Part shown: one piece after another, positions 1-8,716 of the stretch | Position numbering within the stretch: the first letter of the stretch is position 1 | How the letters are laid out: every line of letters starts with the position of its first letter | DNA from: Salibacterium lacus | GTDB taxonomy: Bacteria > Bacillota > Bacilli > Bacillales > Marinococcaceae | Assembly: GCF_042684865.1 (NCBI RefSeq) | Contig: NZ_JBHUML010000003.1 | Span: 372,001 to 436,000 of the forward strand | Direction of reading: 5' to 3' | Length of the DNA: 64,000 bases | Translations under genes and position numbers: made by a program | The notes under the pieces: model-generated | Database searches by the model: none | The model's input: the letters and a program-made list of their open reading frames with translations, nothing else | Told to the model about the DNA's origin: nothing

Positions 1-389
1 AACCATTTAACGAGGGAAGAAACTGGTGTAATATAACCGATACCCAGTCCAATACCGCCGAAGACGCCGTAAGAAATAAGAAGAAGAATGAGTGACTCTA
101 CCATCACAGCCAATCCGGAACCGAGCACACCGGCACCGAAAAAACCAGCTGCTGTAAGACCAGCCACCCGGGGCCCGTATTTTTCTACGAAGCGGCCCAG
201 AAATGCTGCTGACAGACCAAGAAATAAAATAGCCAGACTGAACGCGAAGTTGACCCAGAATAAGTCCCAGCCCAGCTCTTCCTGCAGTGGATTGGTAAAT
301 ACGCTCCATGCATACACCGAACCGATGGAGATGTGAATACCAACTGCCGATAATGCAATCAACCATCTGTTTTTCTGTTTTCCAGCCAT
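1..389 (-). CDS. OFA-family MFS transporter (oxalate/formate antiporter-like), N-terminal part
   Basis: The reading frame starts at ATG 389 behind an AAGGGGTGG ribosome site and is still open at the window edge, so about 129 N-terminal residues are seen. It begins MAGKQKNRW, then a first membrane segment containing IHISIGSVYAWSVF and NPLQEELGW, followed by further helices and a GRFVEKYGPR loop. These match the OFA branch of the major facilitator superfamily, whose members exchange oxalate, formate, lactate or related monocarboxylates. The divergent neighbour is fdhD, a formate dehydrogenase maturation gene, which suggests a formate-related substrate; that is inference from context. The rest of the gene lies outside the window. 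Confidence 0.85.
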   Translation of the reverse strand, partial: MAGKQKNRWLIALSAVGIHISIGSVYAWSVFTNPLQEELGWDLFWVNFAFSLAILFLGLSAAFLGRFVEKYGPRVAGLTAAGFFGAGVLGSGLAVMVESLILLLISYGVFGGIGLGIGYITPVSSLVKW

Positions 390-416
390 TCGATTCCACC
401 CCTTCTGTTTTGGTTG

Positions 417-573
417 GTTCCTGCTTAAATAAAAAACGACGTTTCCCCAAAACAAATGACATAATTGTCTTGAAAAAACGACGCACACAGTTGAAGCAGG
501 AACGCTGCTACACCTAAAAGAAATCGCTTACAAAAATCCGCGCAGATGATAATAGCAGGGTCGCTGCTACACC
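417..573. repeat. Direct and inverted repeats between the OFA transporter and fdhD
   Basis: Two 20-bp direct repeats, 495-514 and 554-573, differ at only two positions and start 59 bp apart; both read AGCAGG-NN-CGCTGCTACACC and each contains the dyad AGCAG/CTGCT. The first copy also forms a perfect 10-bp inverted repeat with 417-426 (GTTCCTGCTT against AAGCAGGAAC at 494-503). They lie in the shared upstream region of two divergent genes, so they may be operator sites or a structured leader of the leftward gene. The regulator is unknown. Confidence 0.5.
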
Positions 574-640
574 GGTCCACCTTCACATAATATTCATATT
601 TTCCTCATTCTACAACGGCTGCCCTGCTTTTTCAATAACT

Positions 641-670
641 TTGATAATTCCGATTATTCGGACATATAAT
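641..670 (+). promoter_or_regulatory. Sigma-A promoter of fdhD
   Basis: TTGATA (641-646), an 18-bp spacer and a perfect TATAAT (665-670) lie about 65 bp upstream of the fdhD start. Confidence 0.65.
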
Positions 671-734
671 TGATTCCTATTCCGGATATTGATATGATGA
701 AGGCATCAAATTCGGCTGCAGGAGGGGGAGGTTG

Positions 735-1538
735 ATGACAAGCCATATCAGTGAACCGCGTCCCATCACATCGTACCGGGCAGGTGTGGTGAGTGCAGCG
801 GCAGATACCATCGTGAAGGAGACACCACTGACCATTTATGTAAATAGAGAAGAATTTGCCACCATGGTTTGTTCCCCGGAACATCTTCGTGAAATGGTGG
901 TGGGCTTTCTTGCTTCTGAGGGAATTATTTTAGTTTACAGTGATATCCTTCGTCTGGAGCTGGACGAGGAATCCGGATTTGCCTACGTTCACCTTTACAA
1001 AAAGCCCAACCTTTCTTTCTCCGGACATTCCAAGCGTTTCATCGGGTCATGCTGCGGTAAAAGCCGGCAGTTCTATTTTCACAATGACATGAAAATGGCG
1101 AAAACGGCCCGTACATCCGCCCAATTGTCTCCGTCACGCTGTGCTTCCTTGATGCAGGCGATGCAGGAGGACAGCGAAGCATTCCACCAAACCGGGGGTG
1201 TTCATAATGCTGCTCTTTGTTCAACGGATGAACTGCTTCTTTCGCGCATGGACATCGGGCGCCATAATGCGCTTGATAAACTGTACGGACACTGTCTCAT
1301 GCATCACTGGAGTGTGCGCGATAAGGTTCTTGTCTTCAGCGGCAGATTGTCCTCGGAAGTACTGACAAAAGCAGCCAAAATAGGTGTCGGTATCGTACTT
1401 TCCAAGTCCGCTCCAACCAGTCTCGCTATTGACCTGGCCGATGACCTCAATATTACCGCTGTCGGTTTTGTGCGTGGAGACAAGCTGAATGTCTATACGC
1501 ATTGCGAACGTATTTTTGAAGAAGGAGTGCATTCATGA
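735..1538 (+). CDS. fdhD: Formate dehydrogenase accessory sulfurtransferase FdhD
   Basis: FdhD passes sulfur from a cysteine desulfurase to the molybdenum cofactor of formate dehydrogenase, which is needed for enzyme activity. The 267-residue protein has the family landmarks: SPEHLREMVVGFLASEGI near the N-terminus, a cysteine loop (GSCCGKS, about residue 100), TGGVHNAAL, the DIGRHNALDKLYG block and a C-terminal GFVRGDKLNVYTH. ATG 735 is chosen because AGGAGG lies about 9 bases upstream; a TTG at 732 is the in-frame alternative. The gene overlaps the next one by ATGA. No formate dehydrogenase catalytic gene is in the window. Confidence 0.93.
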   Translation: MTSHISEPRPITSYRAGVVSAAADTIVKETPLTIYVNREEFATMVCSPEHLREMVVGFLASEGIILVYSDILRLELDEESGFAYVHLYKKPNLSFSGHSKRFIGSCCGKSRQFYFHNDMKMAKTARTSAQLSPSRCASLMQAMQEDSEAFHQTGGVHNAALCSTDELLLSRMDIGRHNALDKLYGHCLMHHWSVRDKVLVFSGRLSSEVLTKAAKIGVGIVLSKSAPTSLAIDLADDLNITAVGFVRGDKLNVYTHCERIFEEGVHS

Positions 1539-1774
1539 TGAGTTCATGCCCTGTAGACCACAGCCTTGATGATGTGAAACAAAAACTGGAAGATCAAAAA
1601 GATGTCATGCCGGCTCCATTATATCATGATACCGCCCGTTTTTTTCACGACGGTCAGCCTCAGTCGATTTTAAATGAAGGATTTCATCTGCTGAAAAAAT
1701 ACGATCTCGCCGGGGAGGCAGAAAAGGAAAAAAGAAATGCTGCACTGCAACAGCTCGTGCAGCGCGGGGAGTAG
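1535..1774 (+). CDS. Small hypothetical protein coupled to fdhD
   Basis: A 79-residue hydrophilic, mainly helical protein that I cannot assign to a named family. It starts at ATG 1535 behind GAAGGAG and overlaps the fdhD stop codon (ATGA), which indicates translational coupling. The N-terminus MMSSCPVDHS carries one cysteine; the rest is charged and rich in K, E, Q and H. A strong terminator follows 27 bp after its stop. Position argues for a role alongside FdhD or formate dehydrogenase, but no motif shows this. Confidence 0.75.
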   Translation: MMSSCPVDHSLDDVKQKLEDQKDVMPAPLYHDTARFFHDGQPQSILNEGFHLLKKYDLAGEAEKEKRNAALQQLVQRGE

Positions 1775-1800
1775 CACACAACCAGAGCGCATAGTAGAAG

Positions 1801-1834
1801 AACCAGGCAGGGAGGGGCTCCCTGCCTGGTTTTG
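1801..1834 (+). terminator. Rho-independent terminator after the fdhD operon
   Basis: A perfect 14-bp stem (1801-1814 with 1818-1831) closes a GGG loop and runs into a T tract. It may also stop leftward transcription from the zinc lipoprotein gene that ends at 1855. Confidence 0.9.
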
Positions 1835-1854
1835 TTCAACTGTTAATAGTTGTG

Positions 1855-2931
1855 TTACTCATGGCTGTGGTTATGACCTTCATGGTCGTGGCTGCTGTGA
1901 TCGTGCCCTTCATGGCTGGTCTCTTCCTGATTCTCTGATGAGCTTCCGGTGTCTACGGAAAATTGAAGGGCGGTTTTCATGTTTTCGATATTTTGTCTCA
2001 TCAAGCTGAAATAGTCTTCGCCCGCTTCGATCTCTTCTTCGGTAAGAGAAGCCAGATTATGCAGCGTGAGAGATTCTGCGCCTGCTTCTTCCTGAATAAC
2101 TTCGGTTACTTTCGATGACACATTCTGCTCCAGCATGACGTGGTTGATGCCGCTTGTCTCCATCGTATCGATGATGGACTGCAGCTCTTTCTGGGATGGT
2201 TCATCCGATGGTGAAATACCAGTCACTGCCGTTTGTTCCAGGCCGTAGCGATCTTCCCAGTAGCCGTATCCGTTATGGGAGACAATGAAGGTATTGTTTT
2301 CTGCTTCCTCCACCATCGCGGTGAATTCTTCATCCAGCGCATTCAGGTCTTCTTTCAGCTTCTGATAGTTTTCTGCAAACATCTCTTCTTTTTCCGGACG
2401 GAGATTTGTAAGCATGTCTCTGATGTTGGCTGCCGCTTCCCGGGCCAGTACCGGATCGAGCCATACGTGAGGGTCGACATTGCTTTCATGGTTGTGGGAA
2501 CGCCCGCTTCCGTCCTCACCGTGGCTGTGATCGTGACTGGAGGAGGATTCCTGCAGATTCAATCCTTTTGTGACGGCAAGGGATGTCACTTCCTCGTCCG
2601 CTGCCGTATCATTGACTGCATCCGCGAAGCTTTCCATCCCGGCCCCGTTATACATGAACGCGTCCGATTCAGCGATATCAATCATCGTCCGGGAAGTTGG
2701 TTCAAAACTGTGCGGGTCTGCCCCGGCTGGAACGAGGTTCTCCACTTCCACCTCGTCACCTCCTATCGCTTCAGCGAAATCCTTCCATACTGCTAATGTA
2801 GTGTATATATGTAATGGTTCTTCTTCAGCCTGTGCTTGTGTATCGTCGGCACTTGGCTGCTCCGATCCGCATGCTGCTGCCACTCCGGCAAAAAGTAGAA
2901 AAATAGCTGCGGAAATGCCCCAATGTCTCAT
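1855..2931 (-). CDS. znuA: Zinc ABC transporter substrate-binding lipoprotein (ZnuA/AdcA type), copy 1
   Basis: Binds zinc outside the membrane and delivers it to an ABC importer. Residues 1-20 are a lipoprotein signal ending AAAC (Cys21). Likely metal ligands are His74 in ADPHSFEP, His155 in VDPHVWLDP, His219 in VSHNGYGYW and Glu268 in VMLEQN. Between the first two lies a His/Asp-rich loop (about 131-150), and the C-terminus is a long His-rich tail (HEGHDHSSHDHEGHNHSHE), both typical of zinc rather than manganese binders. Two Zur boxes overlap its promoter. The permease and ATPase genes are not in this window. A close paralogue lies at 24536-25684. Confidence 0.93.
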   Translation of the reverse strand: MRHWGISAAIFLLFAGVAAACGSEQPSADDTQAQAEEEPLHIYTTLAVWKDFAEAIGGDEVEVENLVPAGADPHSFEPTSRTMIDIAESDAFMYNGAGMESFADAVNDTAADEEVTSLAVTKGLNLQESSSSHDHSHGEDGSGRSHNHESNVDPHVWLDPVLAREAAANIRDMLTNLRPEKEEMFAENYQKLKEDLNALDEEFTAMVEEAENNTFIVSHNGYGYWEDRYGLEQTAVTGISPSDEPSQKELQSIIDTMETSGINHVMLEQNVSSKVTEVIQEEAGAESLTLHNLASLTEEEIEAGEDYFSLMRQNIENMKTALQFSVDTGSSSENQEETSHEGHDHSSHDHEGHNHSHE

Positions 2932-2946
2932 ACCTGCATTCCCCTT

Positions 2947-2961
2947 TCGTAAAGGTTACGA
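2947..2961. promoter_or_regulatory. Zur box 1 of znuA copy 1
   Basis: TCGTAA-AGG-TTACGA is a perfect 6-3-6 palindrome matching the core of the Bacillus Zur operator. It sits just downstream of the -10 element of the leftward promoter. Confidence 0.85.
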
Positions 2962-2974
2962 TTTGACTTTTGTT

Positions 2975-3003
2975 AGTATATCGCAACCTTTACGATTTGT
3001 AAA
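2975..3003 (-). promoter_or_regulatory. Promoter of znuA copy 1 with a second Zur box in the spacer
   Basis: On the minus strand TTTACA (3003-2998), a 17-bp spacer and TATACT (2980-2975). A second Zur-like box, TCGCAA-CCT-TTACGA (2981-2995), fills the spacer, so bound Zur would block RNA polymerase directly. Confidence 0.8.
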
Positions 3004-3046
3004 CCAGAATAATTATGATTTATAACGTTGCGGGGAAGACAAGTTT

Positions 3047-4060
3047 CTATTTCTTTTTGCGGATTAATTCGTCTCTGTTTTTTACCTCGGGAGGCTGCTC
3101 CATCCAGTTATGCTTAATCATGAGATCGATCCCGCTTTTCGCGTATTTAGCGATTTCCAGGGATAAGCGCTCATAATTCAGACTCAGATCCGTTCGAAGG
3201 CTTGACGATGCAGCGAGTGCATAATTCCCTACACCAGCCGATGTTAACATGGACATATGAAACATCATTAGTTTATCGGAAAACGTACGGGTGGTCGAAT
3301 CACTGACACCAAGATCGGGAAGCCTGGGCGTCACAATATCATTTTCATCAAAGACAGCAGTGAAAATTTTGATATGTTTGTTCGATATCTCTTTTCCCCG
3401 TATCATATGATTCTGAACTTCTCTGGACATGGACGTCTGAGCAAACGCAATGGCCAGCTTGACCCCTACGGCGTTTGTGAGTACGTTCATGTATAAATAT
3501 GTGGTTTCTACTGCATTGAGCGCCCGTTTTTCATGCAGAGGATTGAGACCGCTAAGGTATTTTTTACTTTCTATATATTCCCGTTCTTTCGGAACATTTA
3601 AATAAGGATGGGTGGCATGGATGCCCTTGGACACTGCTGCCTCTGTGGTGAAGTTGTAGAGTGAAGACGTATCCGAAAGAAGCCTTGTGTAGAAGGAGCG
3701 GATATCCTCACGTTTGCTCATTCCCAGGAATGCACTGTGGGACGCCATGCCGACTTTGGACATATGATTCACGTAGGTTAAACAGAAAACATCAGAGAAC
3801 AGCCAGGGGGCGTCCATATTAACATCCTGTTCTGAAAAACCATCCGGCTTCACGTACTTTTCCTTTTCAAAAAGAGTCCTCATCTCTCCCAGATCGCGCT
3901 GTGAAATATCATACGCATACTGCACCACCTCTCTGATCTCTGTATCCTGCACATGTTGCAGCATAAAAGACAACATAACGTTCGACATACTCTCATTCAT
4001 ATATGTCGTCCATAAGTTTCCGATTTCAGCAGATGTTAAATGGGTATCCTGTTGATTCAC
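3047..4060 (-). CDS. DUF3231 family protein (full length, two repeats)
   Basis: A 337-residue protein of the DUF3231 family, known mostly from spore-forming Bacillaceae. It has two related helical halves, each starting with an HLTSAEIGNLWTTYMNESMSN-like or LNPLHEKRALNAVETTYLYMN-like stretch and predicted to fold as ferritin-like bundles. There is no signal peptide. It starts with GTG at 4060 behind GGGGG. It is the last gene of the leftward run that follows the germination operon, with 24 bp to the preceding membrane gene, so a spore-related role is plausible. Biochemical function is unknown. Confidence 0.85.
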   Translation of the reverse strand: MNQQDTHLTSAEIGNLWTTYMNESMSNVMLSFMLQHVQDTEIREVVQYAYDISQRDLGEMRTLFEKEKYVKPDGFSEQDVNMDAPWLFSDVFCLTYVNHMSKVGMASHSAFLGMSKREDIRSFYTRLLSDTSSLYNFTTEAAVSKGIHATHPYLNVPKEREYIESKKYLSGLNPLHEKRALNAVETTYLYMNVLTNAVGVKLAIAFAQTSMSREVQNHMIRGKEISNKHIKIFTAVFDENDIVTPRLPDLGVSDSTTRTFSDKLMMFHMSMLTSAGVGNYALAASSSLRTDLSLNYERLSLEIAKYAKSGIDLMIKHNWMEQPPEVKNRDELIRKKK

Positions 4061-4084
4061 TACAATATCCCCCTAAGCTTTTAT

Positions 4085-4564
4085 TCAAGTGTTCCGTTTT
4101 TTCACAAGTATCTTTCTTATCACCATACCGGCACCGAGCCCGAGCGGCAGAAACAACATCGGCAGCCACATCGGCCCCAACTTGTACCCGTAGACCGTGA
4201 AAACCGGCGAAAAAATCAGTCCAACCGTGACAAAATAGGCGGAAAAAGCCATCGGCATGTAAGAAAATGATTTTTCCCCGCCGCCTGCTTCCCGGTAAGC
4301 ATCCCAGATGCTGAAAAAATAAAGACACGGGTAAAACATCAGCCACTGATAATTCGTCTGCTCAATGGCCTGTGCTATTTTTCCGTTAAAGCTCAGGATA
4401 ATGATGGTGTTAAAATTCCCAAAAACATTCACGAGTATTTCCAGAAAAACAAGCAGCAGTCCTTTCACATACTTTCGCAATATTAAATGCCCGAAGCCGG
4501 GCAGGGCGATACTCCATAATACAATCTCCAATTTTCTGCTTTGTTTTTCCTCATTGATATTCAT
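4085..4564 (-). CDS. Hypothetical multi-pass membrane protein
   Basis: A 159-residue protein with about four hydrophobic segments (SIALPGFGHLILRKYVKGLLLVFLEILV, a short one near YQWLMFYPCLYFFSIWDAYREA, and two at the C-terminus). The PGFGHLILRKYVKG and IWDAYR motifs resemble small TM2-like proteins found near Bacillus germination operons. ATG 4564 is preferred over an upstream in-frame ATG because AGGAG lies 7 bases before it. It sits between gerB and DUF3231 on the same strand. I do not recognise a function. Confidence 0.75.
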   Translation of the reverse strand: MNINEEKQSRKLEIVLWSIALPGFGHLILRKYVKGLLLVFLEILVNVFGNFNTIIILSFNGKIAQAIEQTNYQWLMFYPCLYFFSIWDAYREAGGGEKSFSYMPMAFSAYFVTVGLIFSPVFTVYGYKLGPMWLPMLFLPLGLGAGMVIRKILVKKRNT

Positions 4565-4653
4565 ACGGATTCTCCTGTTTTTCTGCTTCATTCCAGCTTT
4601 TTAACAGAGCTTACCTTTCACCTGGAAACCAATTCTCTCCTAGTTTTTCAATA

Positions 4654-5760
4654 TCAGCCCTCCTTATTCACCGAGTGCCGCTTTTTCAATGCGGCCGCGG
4701 TCAAAAGAAGAGCAGGCACCATGACATGAAACGGCAGGTGCATATATAACGGCACGAATTTCAGTCCCTCTTTAATGTGTTCGGCATAGCCGCTGGCAAT
4801 GACCATCGATAAAAACAGGACAACGAGACCAAGCGGAAATACCAGACTGGAACTCTCTTTTTTTTGAAATAAATCGGACGTGCCGATAACTGCCGCGTAA
4901 AAATAGATACTTATTTTAACGAAACCTCCGACAATAAGAGCAACCATGAAAAAGACATCGAGACGTTCCAGAAATTCAGCCACCTGAATAGCCTGAATGG
5001 TATTTAAAAGGGGAAACTGCGAACGTTCGGTCAAATTCACTCCAAGCACGGCAACATTGACAGCCATCGTAATCGACAGATTGATGCCGCTGAGCACCAA
5101 TGCTGAAAACGCGGCAGGCTTGATTTTATCCGGACGGTTCACGTAAGGCAGAATCATAAAAAAGACGACGGCTTCTCCAAAAGGGACATACAATGTTTCC
5201 GTGCCGGCTGTTTTCAAAATGCGTCCGATACCGCCTTCCAGCACCGGTTTCAGGTGGTCTATGTTGATCAAACCCGAAACAACAATCAGAATGGATCCGG
5301 TTACAGCCAGTACGTAAAGAACGACAAACATTATTTCCCCTGTTCTGGAAATGACTTCAATACCTTTATGGGTGACATACAGGACCAGAAGCAGAAGAAG
5401 GGTATTGATTATAAAAAGCGGGGTTTCATTGTAGGCAAAGGTAACGAGCATTTCGCCGAAATCACGCAGCACCCGTGCAGCGCTGTACATAAAAACCACA
5501 ATATAGAGATACGCTGTAATTTTTCCAAAAAGGGGACCGATAATATGCTGCATATAGGAGGTGGGAAGCATGTCCGGATAAAACAGATACAACCGGTAAT
5601 ACATCCAGAACAAAAAAAGGCTCCCAAACATTCCTGCCAGCACAGCCAGCCAGGCATCCTGTTTTGCCTCAATTCCTAAAGACAACAGGAGGGCGCTTCC
5701 CATTTCGAATAAAAAAATCAGCACAAACAGCTGCCCGGCATTTATTTTTGCCTTCTCCAT
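4654..5760 (-). CDS. GerAB/GerKB-type spore germination permease
   Basis: Integral membrane subunit (368 residues, about ten helices, APC superfamily) of a germinant receptor in the spore inner membrane. Features visible are the INAGQLFVLIFLFEMGSALLL first helix, FGEMLVTFAYNETPLFIIN, and GTETLYVPFGEAVVFFMILPYVNRP. Start is set at ATG 5760 with GGAGG 9 bases upstream; a GTG nine bases earlier is too close to that site. It is the third gene of a GerA-GerC-GerB operon, an order that differs from the classical A-B-C order but is common among Bacillaceae. The germinant cannot be read from sequence. Confidence 0.93.
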   Translation of the reverse strand: MEKAKINAGQLFVLIFLFEMGSALLLSLGIEAKQDAWLAVLAGMFGSLFLFWMYYRLYLFYPDMLPTSYMQHIIGPLFGKITAYLYIVVFMYSAARVLRDFGEMLVTFAYNETPLFIINTLLLLLVLYVTHKGIEVISRTGEIMFVVLYVLAVTGSILIVVSGLINIDHLKPVLEGGIGRILKTAGTETLYVPFGEAVVFFMILPYVNRPDKIKPAAFSALVLSGINLSITMAVNVAVLGVNLTERSQFPLLNTIQAIQVAEFLERLDVFFMVALIVGGFVKISIYFYAAVIGTSDLFQKKESSSLVFPLGLVVLFLSMVIASGYAEHIKEGLKFVPLYMHLPFHVMVPALLLTAAALKKRHSVNKEG

Positions 5761-5784
5761 CTGTTTCACCCTCCTGTCCCGGCG

Positions 5785-7002
5785 TCATCGTGATAAGTTC
5801 CTGTGAAAAGATTCGTTACGCAGCCCGGTCCGCCGGATAAATACATCCACCGAAACATCCACCTGTACTTCCGGGAAATAGCTTTCATCCCATTCCCCTT
5901 CCCACTTTTTCCATTTATCAGGATTCGCCTGATGAACTGCTTCGCCGAATCCGAGAATATCGGTTTCCAGCTCCTGCGCCTTGTCGACAGCATGCAGAAT
6001 ACTCTGTTTAATTGTTTCTTCAACCTTCTGTTCCATTTTGTTCAAAACCCCCGGGGAGGCCAGATTAATAGGTTGTTTTACTTCACTGGCATTCCCTTCG
6101 GCGGCTATATTCACCTTCATTCGTACGTCCCCACCTTTGCCCAGGTCAGCCGAAACCTTCGTCTGCTGCCGGACCAAGTCGAATACCGCCGCATGTTTTT
6201 CTTCGTTCCAGTCCACAGATACCGCTGTGGTTTTCACCTTATCCAACAGCCAGACAATTCCTTTGGAGGTTTCGCCGGTCGTCATATCCACCATTCTGCC
6301 ATTCTTAAAAATGGCCAGACCCGCAGCTTCCAGCCGGCCTGCGGGGTTGGTCTGCTGAATGCTCTGAAGCGTCTCTCCCTGATTTTCAATCGTATGAAAA
6401 GTAGTAACAACCGGCGCTTCACCAGGCGATACGAGTTTGGCAACCAGCTCCCTTATATTTACACTGACATGCTCCCCCCATGCTTTTTCTGTGGACCTCA
6501 TCGTATTAATAATTTTATTGGCAGGGACTTTATCAATACTGCTCAATGTCTTCATAATATCTTCAGCGTCAGACTGGTGGGAAATTACTACCTGGGCGCT
6601 GGAACGGAATTCATGATCCCGTTCCAGCACATCAAATACCGGCTGGATCCCTTTCTCCTCAGCCAGCTTTTCACTGATCACCACCAGATTCGTATGGGCA
6701 TAATAGATACGGCGCGATACCTTTTTGGACATTTTACGGTTGATTTCGGTCAGATTCCAGCCGGATTCGGTGTAGGTCGATACAGGCGGGCTTTCCGATC
6801 CGCCGGTTCCCTGCATGCCTTCCCCGGCTACATTCCCCGGGTTGATTACTTGTACCGTCACGGTGTAGCGTCCGTCATCCTCCAGATCAATTCCAGTCGC
6901 TGAAACGAGCGCAAGATCGGGAAGCTCCTGGTTGCTCCAGCAGCCGGAAAGCAATACGATGGTCAACAATGCAGAAACCAGGCAGTACAATTTAGTCTTC
7001 AT
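5785..7002 (-). CDS. Ger(x)C family spore germination lipoprotein
   Basis: C subunit of the germinant receptor, a lipoprotein on the outer face of the spore inner membrane. Signal peptide with lipobox LSGC (Cys21), followed by CWSNQELPDLALVSATGIDLEDDGRYTVTVQVINP, the family's opening motif. Later hallmarks include SEKLAEEKGIQPVFDVLERDHEFR and a C-terminal GFGEAVHQANPDKWKKWEGEWDESYFPEVQVDVSVDVFIRRTG. The 405-residue length is normal. The start overlaps the end of gerA by 11 bp, with AGGTGA 6 bases upstream. Confidence 0.93.
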   Translation of the reverse strand: MKTKLYCLVSALLTIVLLSGCWSNQELPDLALVSATGIDLEDDGRYTVTVQVINPGNVAGEGMQGTGGSESPPVSTYTESGWNLTEINRKMSKKVSRRIYYAHTNLVVISEKLAEEKGIQPVFDVLERDHEFRSSAQVVISHQSDAEDIMKTLSSIDKVPANKIINTMRSTEKAWGEHVSVNIRELVAKLVSPGEAPVVTTFHTIENQGETLQSIQQTNPAGRLEAAGLAIFKNGRMVDMTTGETSKGIVWLLDKVKTTAVSVDWNEEKHAAVFDLVRQQTKVSADLGKGGDVRMKVNIAAEGNASEVKQPINLASPGVLNKMEQKVEETIKQSILHAVDKAQELETDILGFGEAVHQANPDKWKKWEGEWDESYFPEVQVDVSVDVFIRRTGLRNESFHRNLSR

Positions 7003-8611
7003 TCAGGTCACCTGTATTCTTTCGTTGTTTCCGGATACTTTGTGTACCGGGAGCTTCCGGTTTCAAATCATCTGCCTCCCGCACATTATTCTCTCCACTG
7101 ATAAGACGGGGGCGTTCTTTCGCTTTCCACCACGGCAGACGGATAATCGAATCGCCGAAATCTGCAGGAATGAACGGAGCCAGCGGAGCCATGTAAGGCA
7201 CACCGAAGGAACGGAGGCTGCATAAATGTGCCGTAATCATAATGAACGACAAAATCAATCCGTAAAATCCGAAAGAGGCTGCAATCACCATCAGAAAGAA
7301 ACGGATTAGACGGGCCGCAATGGCCATGGAATAGGACGGTGTCGTAAAGCTTGCAATTGCTGTAATTGCCACGATAATGACCATCGCCGGCGAAACAATC
7401 CCCGCCTGTACCGCCGCCTGTCCGATCACAAGCGCCCCCACAATCGACACCGTCTGCCCGACGGCTTTTGGCATGCGGATACCAGCTTCCCGTAAAACCT
7501 CAAACGTCATTTCCATGATGAACGCCTCTATCAAGGCCGGAAAAGGAACGGCTTCACGCTGCGCTGACAGTACAATCAAAAGCTGAGTCGGAATCATTTC
7601 CTGGTGAAACGTCGTTGCGGCCACATACGTGGCAGGAGCGTAAAGGGATATTAAAAAAACCATAATCCGGAGCATGCGCAGCGAGGAAGCGATATAGGAA
7701 CGACTGTAATAATCATCGACCGACTGAAAAAATTGAATGAAAACTGCCGGCATATGCAGAATAAACGGGCTTCCATCGACAAAAACAGCCACCCGTCCCT
7801 CGAGGATGTTGCCAGCAGCAGAATCCGGACGTTCCGTGAAATGGATCGTCGGAAATGGAGAAGAAGGCTGATCTTCTATTAATTCTTCGATATAGCCCGA
7901 GTCCAGGATGCTCCCCATGTCCGTTTGTTTTAAACGGCGGTGGACTTCTTCTACCACCTTTTCATCAGCTACCCCTTCAAGATACATAATTTCCACATTT
8001 GTTTTTGTTTGACGGCCGATTTTCATTGTTTTCACCCGTAGATTCGGGTTTTTGATACGTCGGCGAACCATCGCAGTATTAGTCCGGATCGACTCGGTAA
8101 ATCCTTCCCGGGGGCCGCGGATTGATATTTCGGTCGGCGGCTCTTCCACCGCACGCCGCTCGCCGCCAATAGTACTTACGCTTAACGCTTTTAGGGCACC
8201 ATCGATGAACAGAACCGCCCTCCCAATCGTCACCGCTTCAAAAAGCGTTTCCCAATCCAATACCGGCTCAATTCCTCCAAGAGCAATGACCTGTTCTGCA
8301 ATATAATCCGGGATATCCTGCTGCTGAACGGGGGAAACCGGAACCTGGAGCTTGAGCAGCGGCTCCAGGAGAAACTCATCAATGGAGGTGTTATCGACGA
8401 TACCGTCAATGTAGACGACGGCCGCTTCCCACTGCATCCCGCCCGTCGTTAACGTCCGGATCACCACATCCGAACTGTTCCCGGTTCTCTTTTTAAACTC
8501 TTTCAGATTATCCTTCAGAGAAGTTCCCAACGGTGTCTTCTTTTTCTGGTCTGCACTGGAATGACTCTGCTGTTTTTTGGATCTGAACAAACGTCGTAAT
8601 CGATAGGGCAT
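6992..8611 (-). CDS. GerA family spore germination protein (A subunit)
   Basis: A subunit of the germinant receptor. The first half is soluble and has the LKDNLKEFKKRTGNSSDVVIRTL start, the RGPREGFTESIRTN motif and RIKNPNLRVKTMKIGRQTKTNV. The second half has about five membrane segments, including VGQTVSIVGALVIGQAAVQAG and the SFGVPYMAPLAPF signature, then a charged tail. ATG 8611 is chosen (539 residues) behind a weak AAGG site; longer in-frame extensions have no ribosome site. Promoter likely recognised by the forespore sigma factor, but I could not place it confidently. Confidence 0.94.
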   Translation of the reverse strand: MPYRLRRLFRSKKQQSHSSADQKKKTPLGTSLKDNLKEFKKRTGNSSDVVIRTLTTGGMQWEAAVVYIDGIVDNTSIDEFLLEPLLKLQVPVSPVQQQDIPDYIAEQVIALGGIEPVLDWETLFEAVTIGRAVLFIDGALKALSVSTIGGERRAVEEPPTEISIRGPREGFTESIRTNTAMVRRRIKNPNLRVKTMKIGRQTKTNVEIMYLEGVADEKVVEEVHRRLKQTDMGSILDSGYIEELIEDQPSSPFPTIHFTERPDSAAGNILEGRVAVFVDGSPFILHMPAVFIQFFQSVDDYYSRSYIASSLRMLRIMVFLISLYAPATYVAATTFHQEMIPTQLLIVLSAQREAVPFPALIEAFIMEMTFEVLREAGIRMPKAVGQTVSIVGALVIGQAAVQAGIVSPAMVIIVAITAIASFTTPSYSMAIAARLIRFFLMVIAASFGFYGLILSFIMITAHLCSLRSFGVPYMAPLAPFIPADFGDSIIRLPWWKAKERPRLISGENNVREADDLKPEAPGTQSIRKQRKNTGDLNED

Positions 8612-8716
8612 AGCAACCTTGCTTTCTTTGTATTTGCGGTTAGTGTGTTTCCAATTCACGCGCAATATACATAACGCCCGTCTGAAGTGCACATCTTAGA
8701 AATGGAGTTGATAGAC

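Noticed and set aside
5803..6903. Long rightward open frame opposite gerC
   Set aside because: It lies wholly antisense to a recognised Ger(x)C gene, has no ribosome site and encodes no known motif; codon bias of the true gene explains it.
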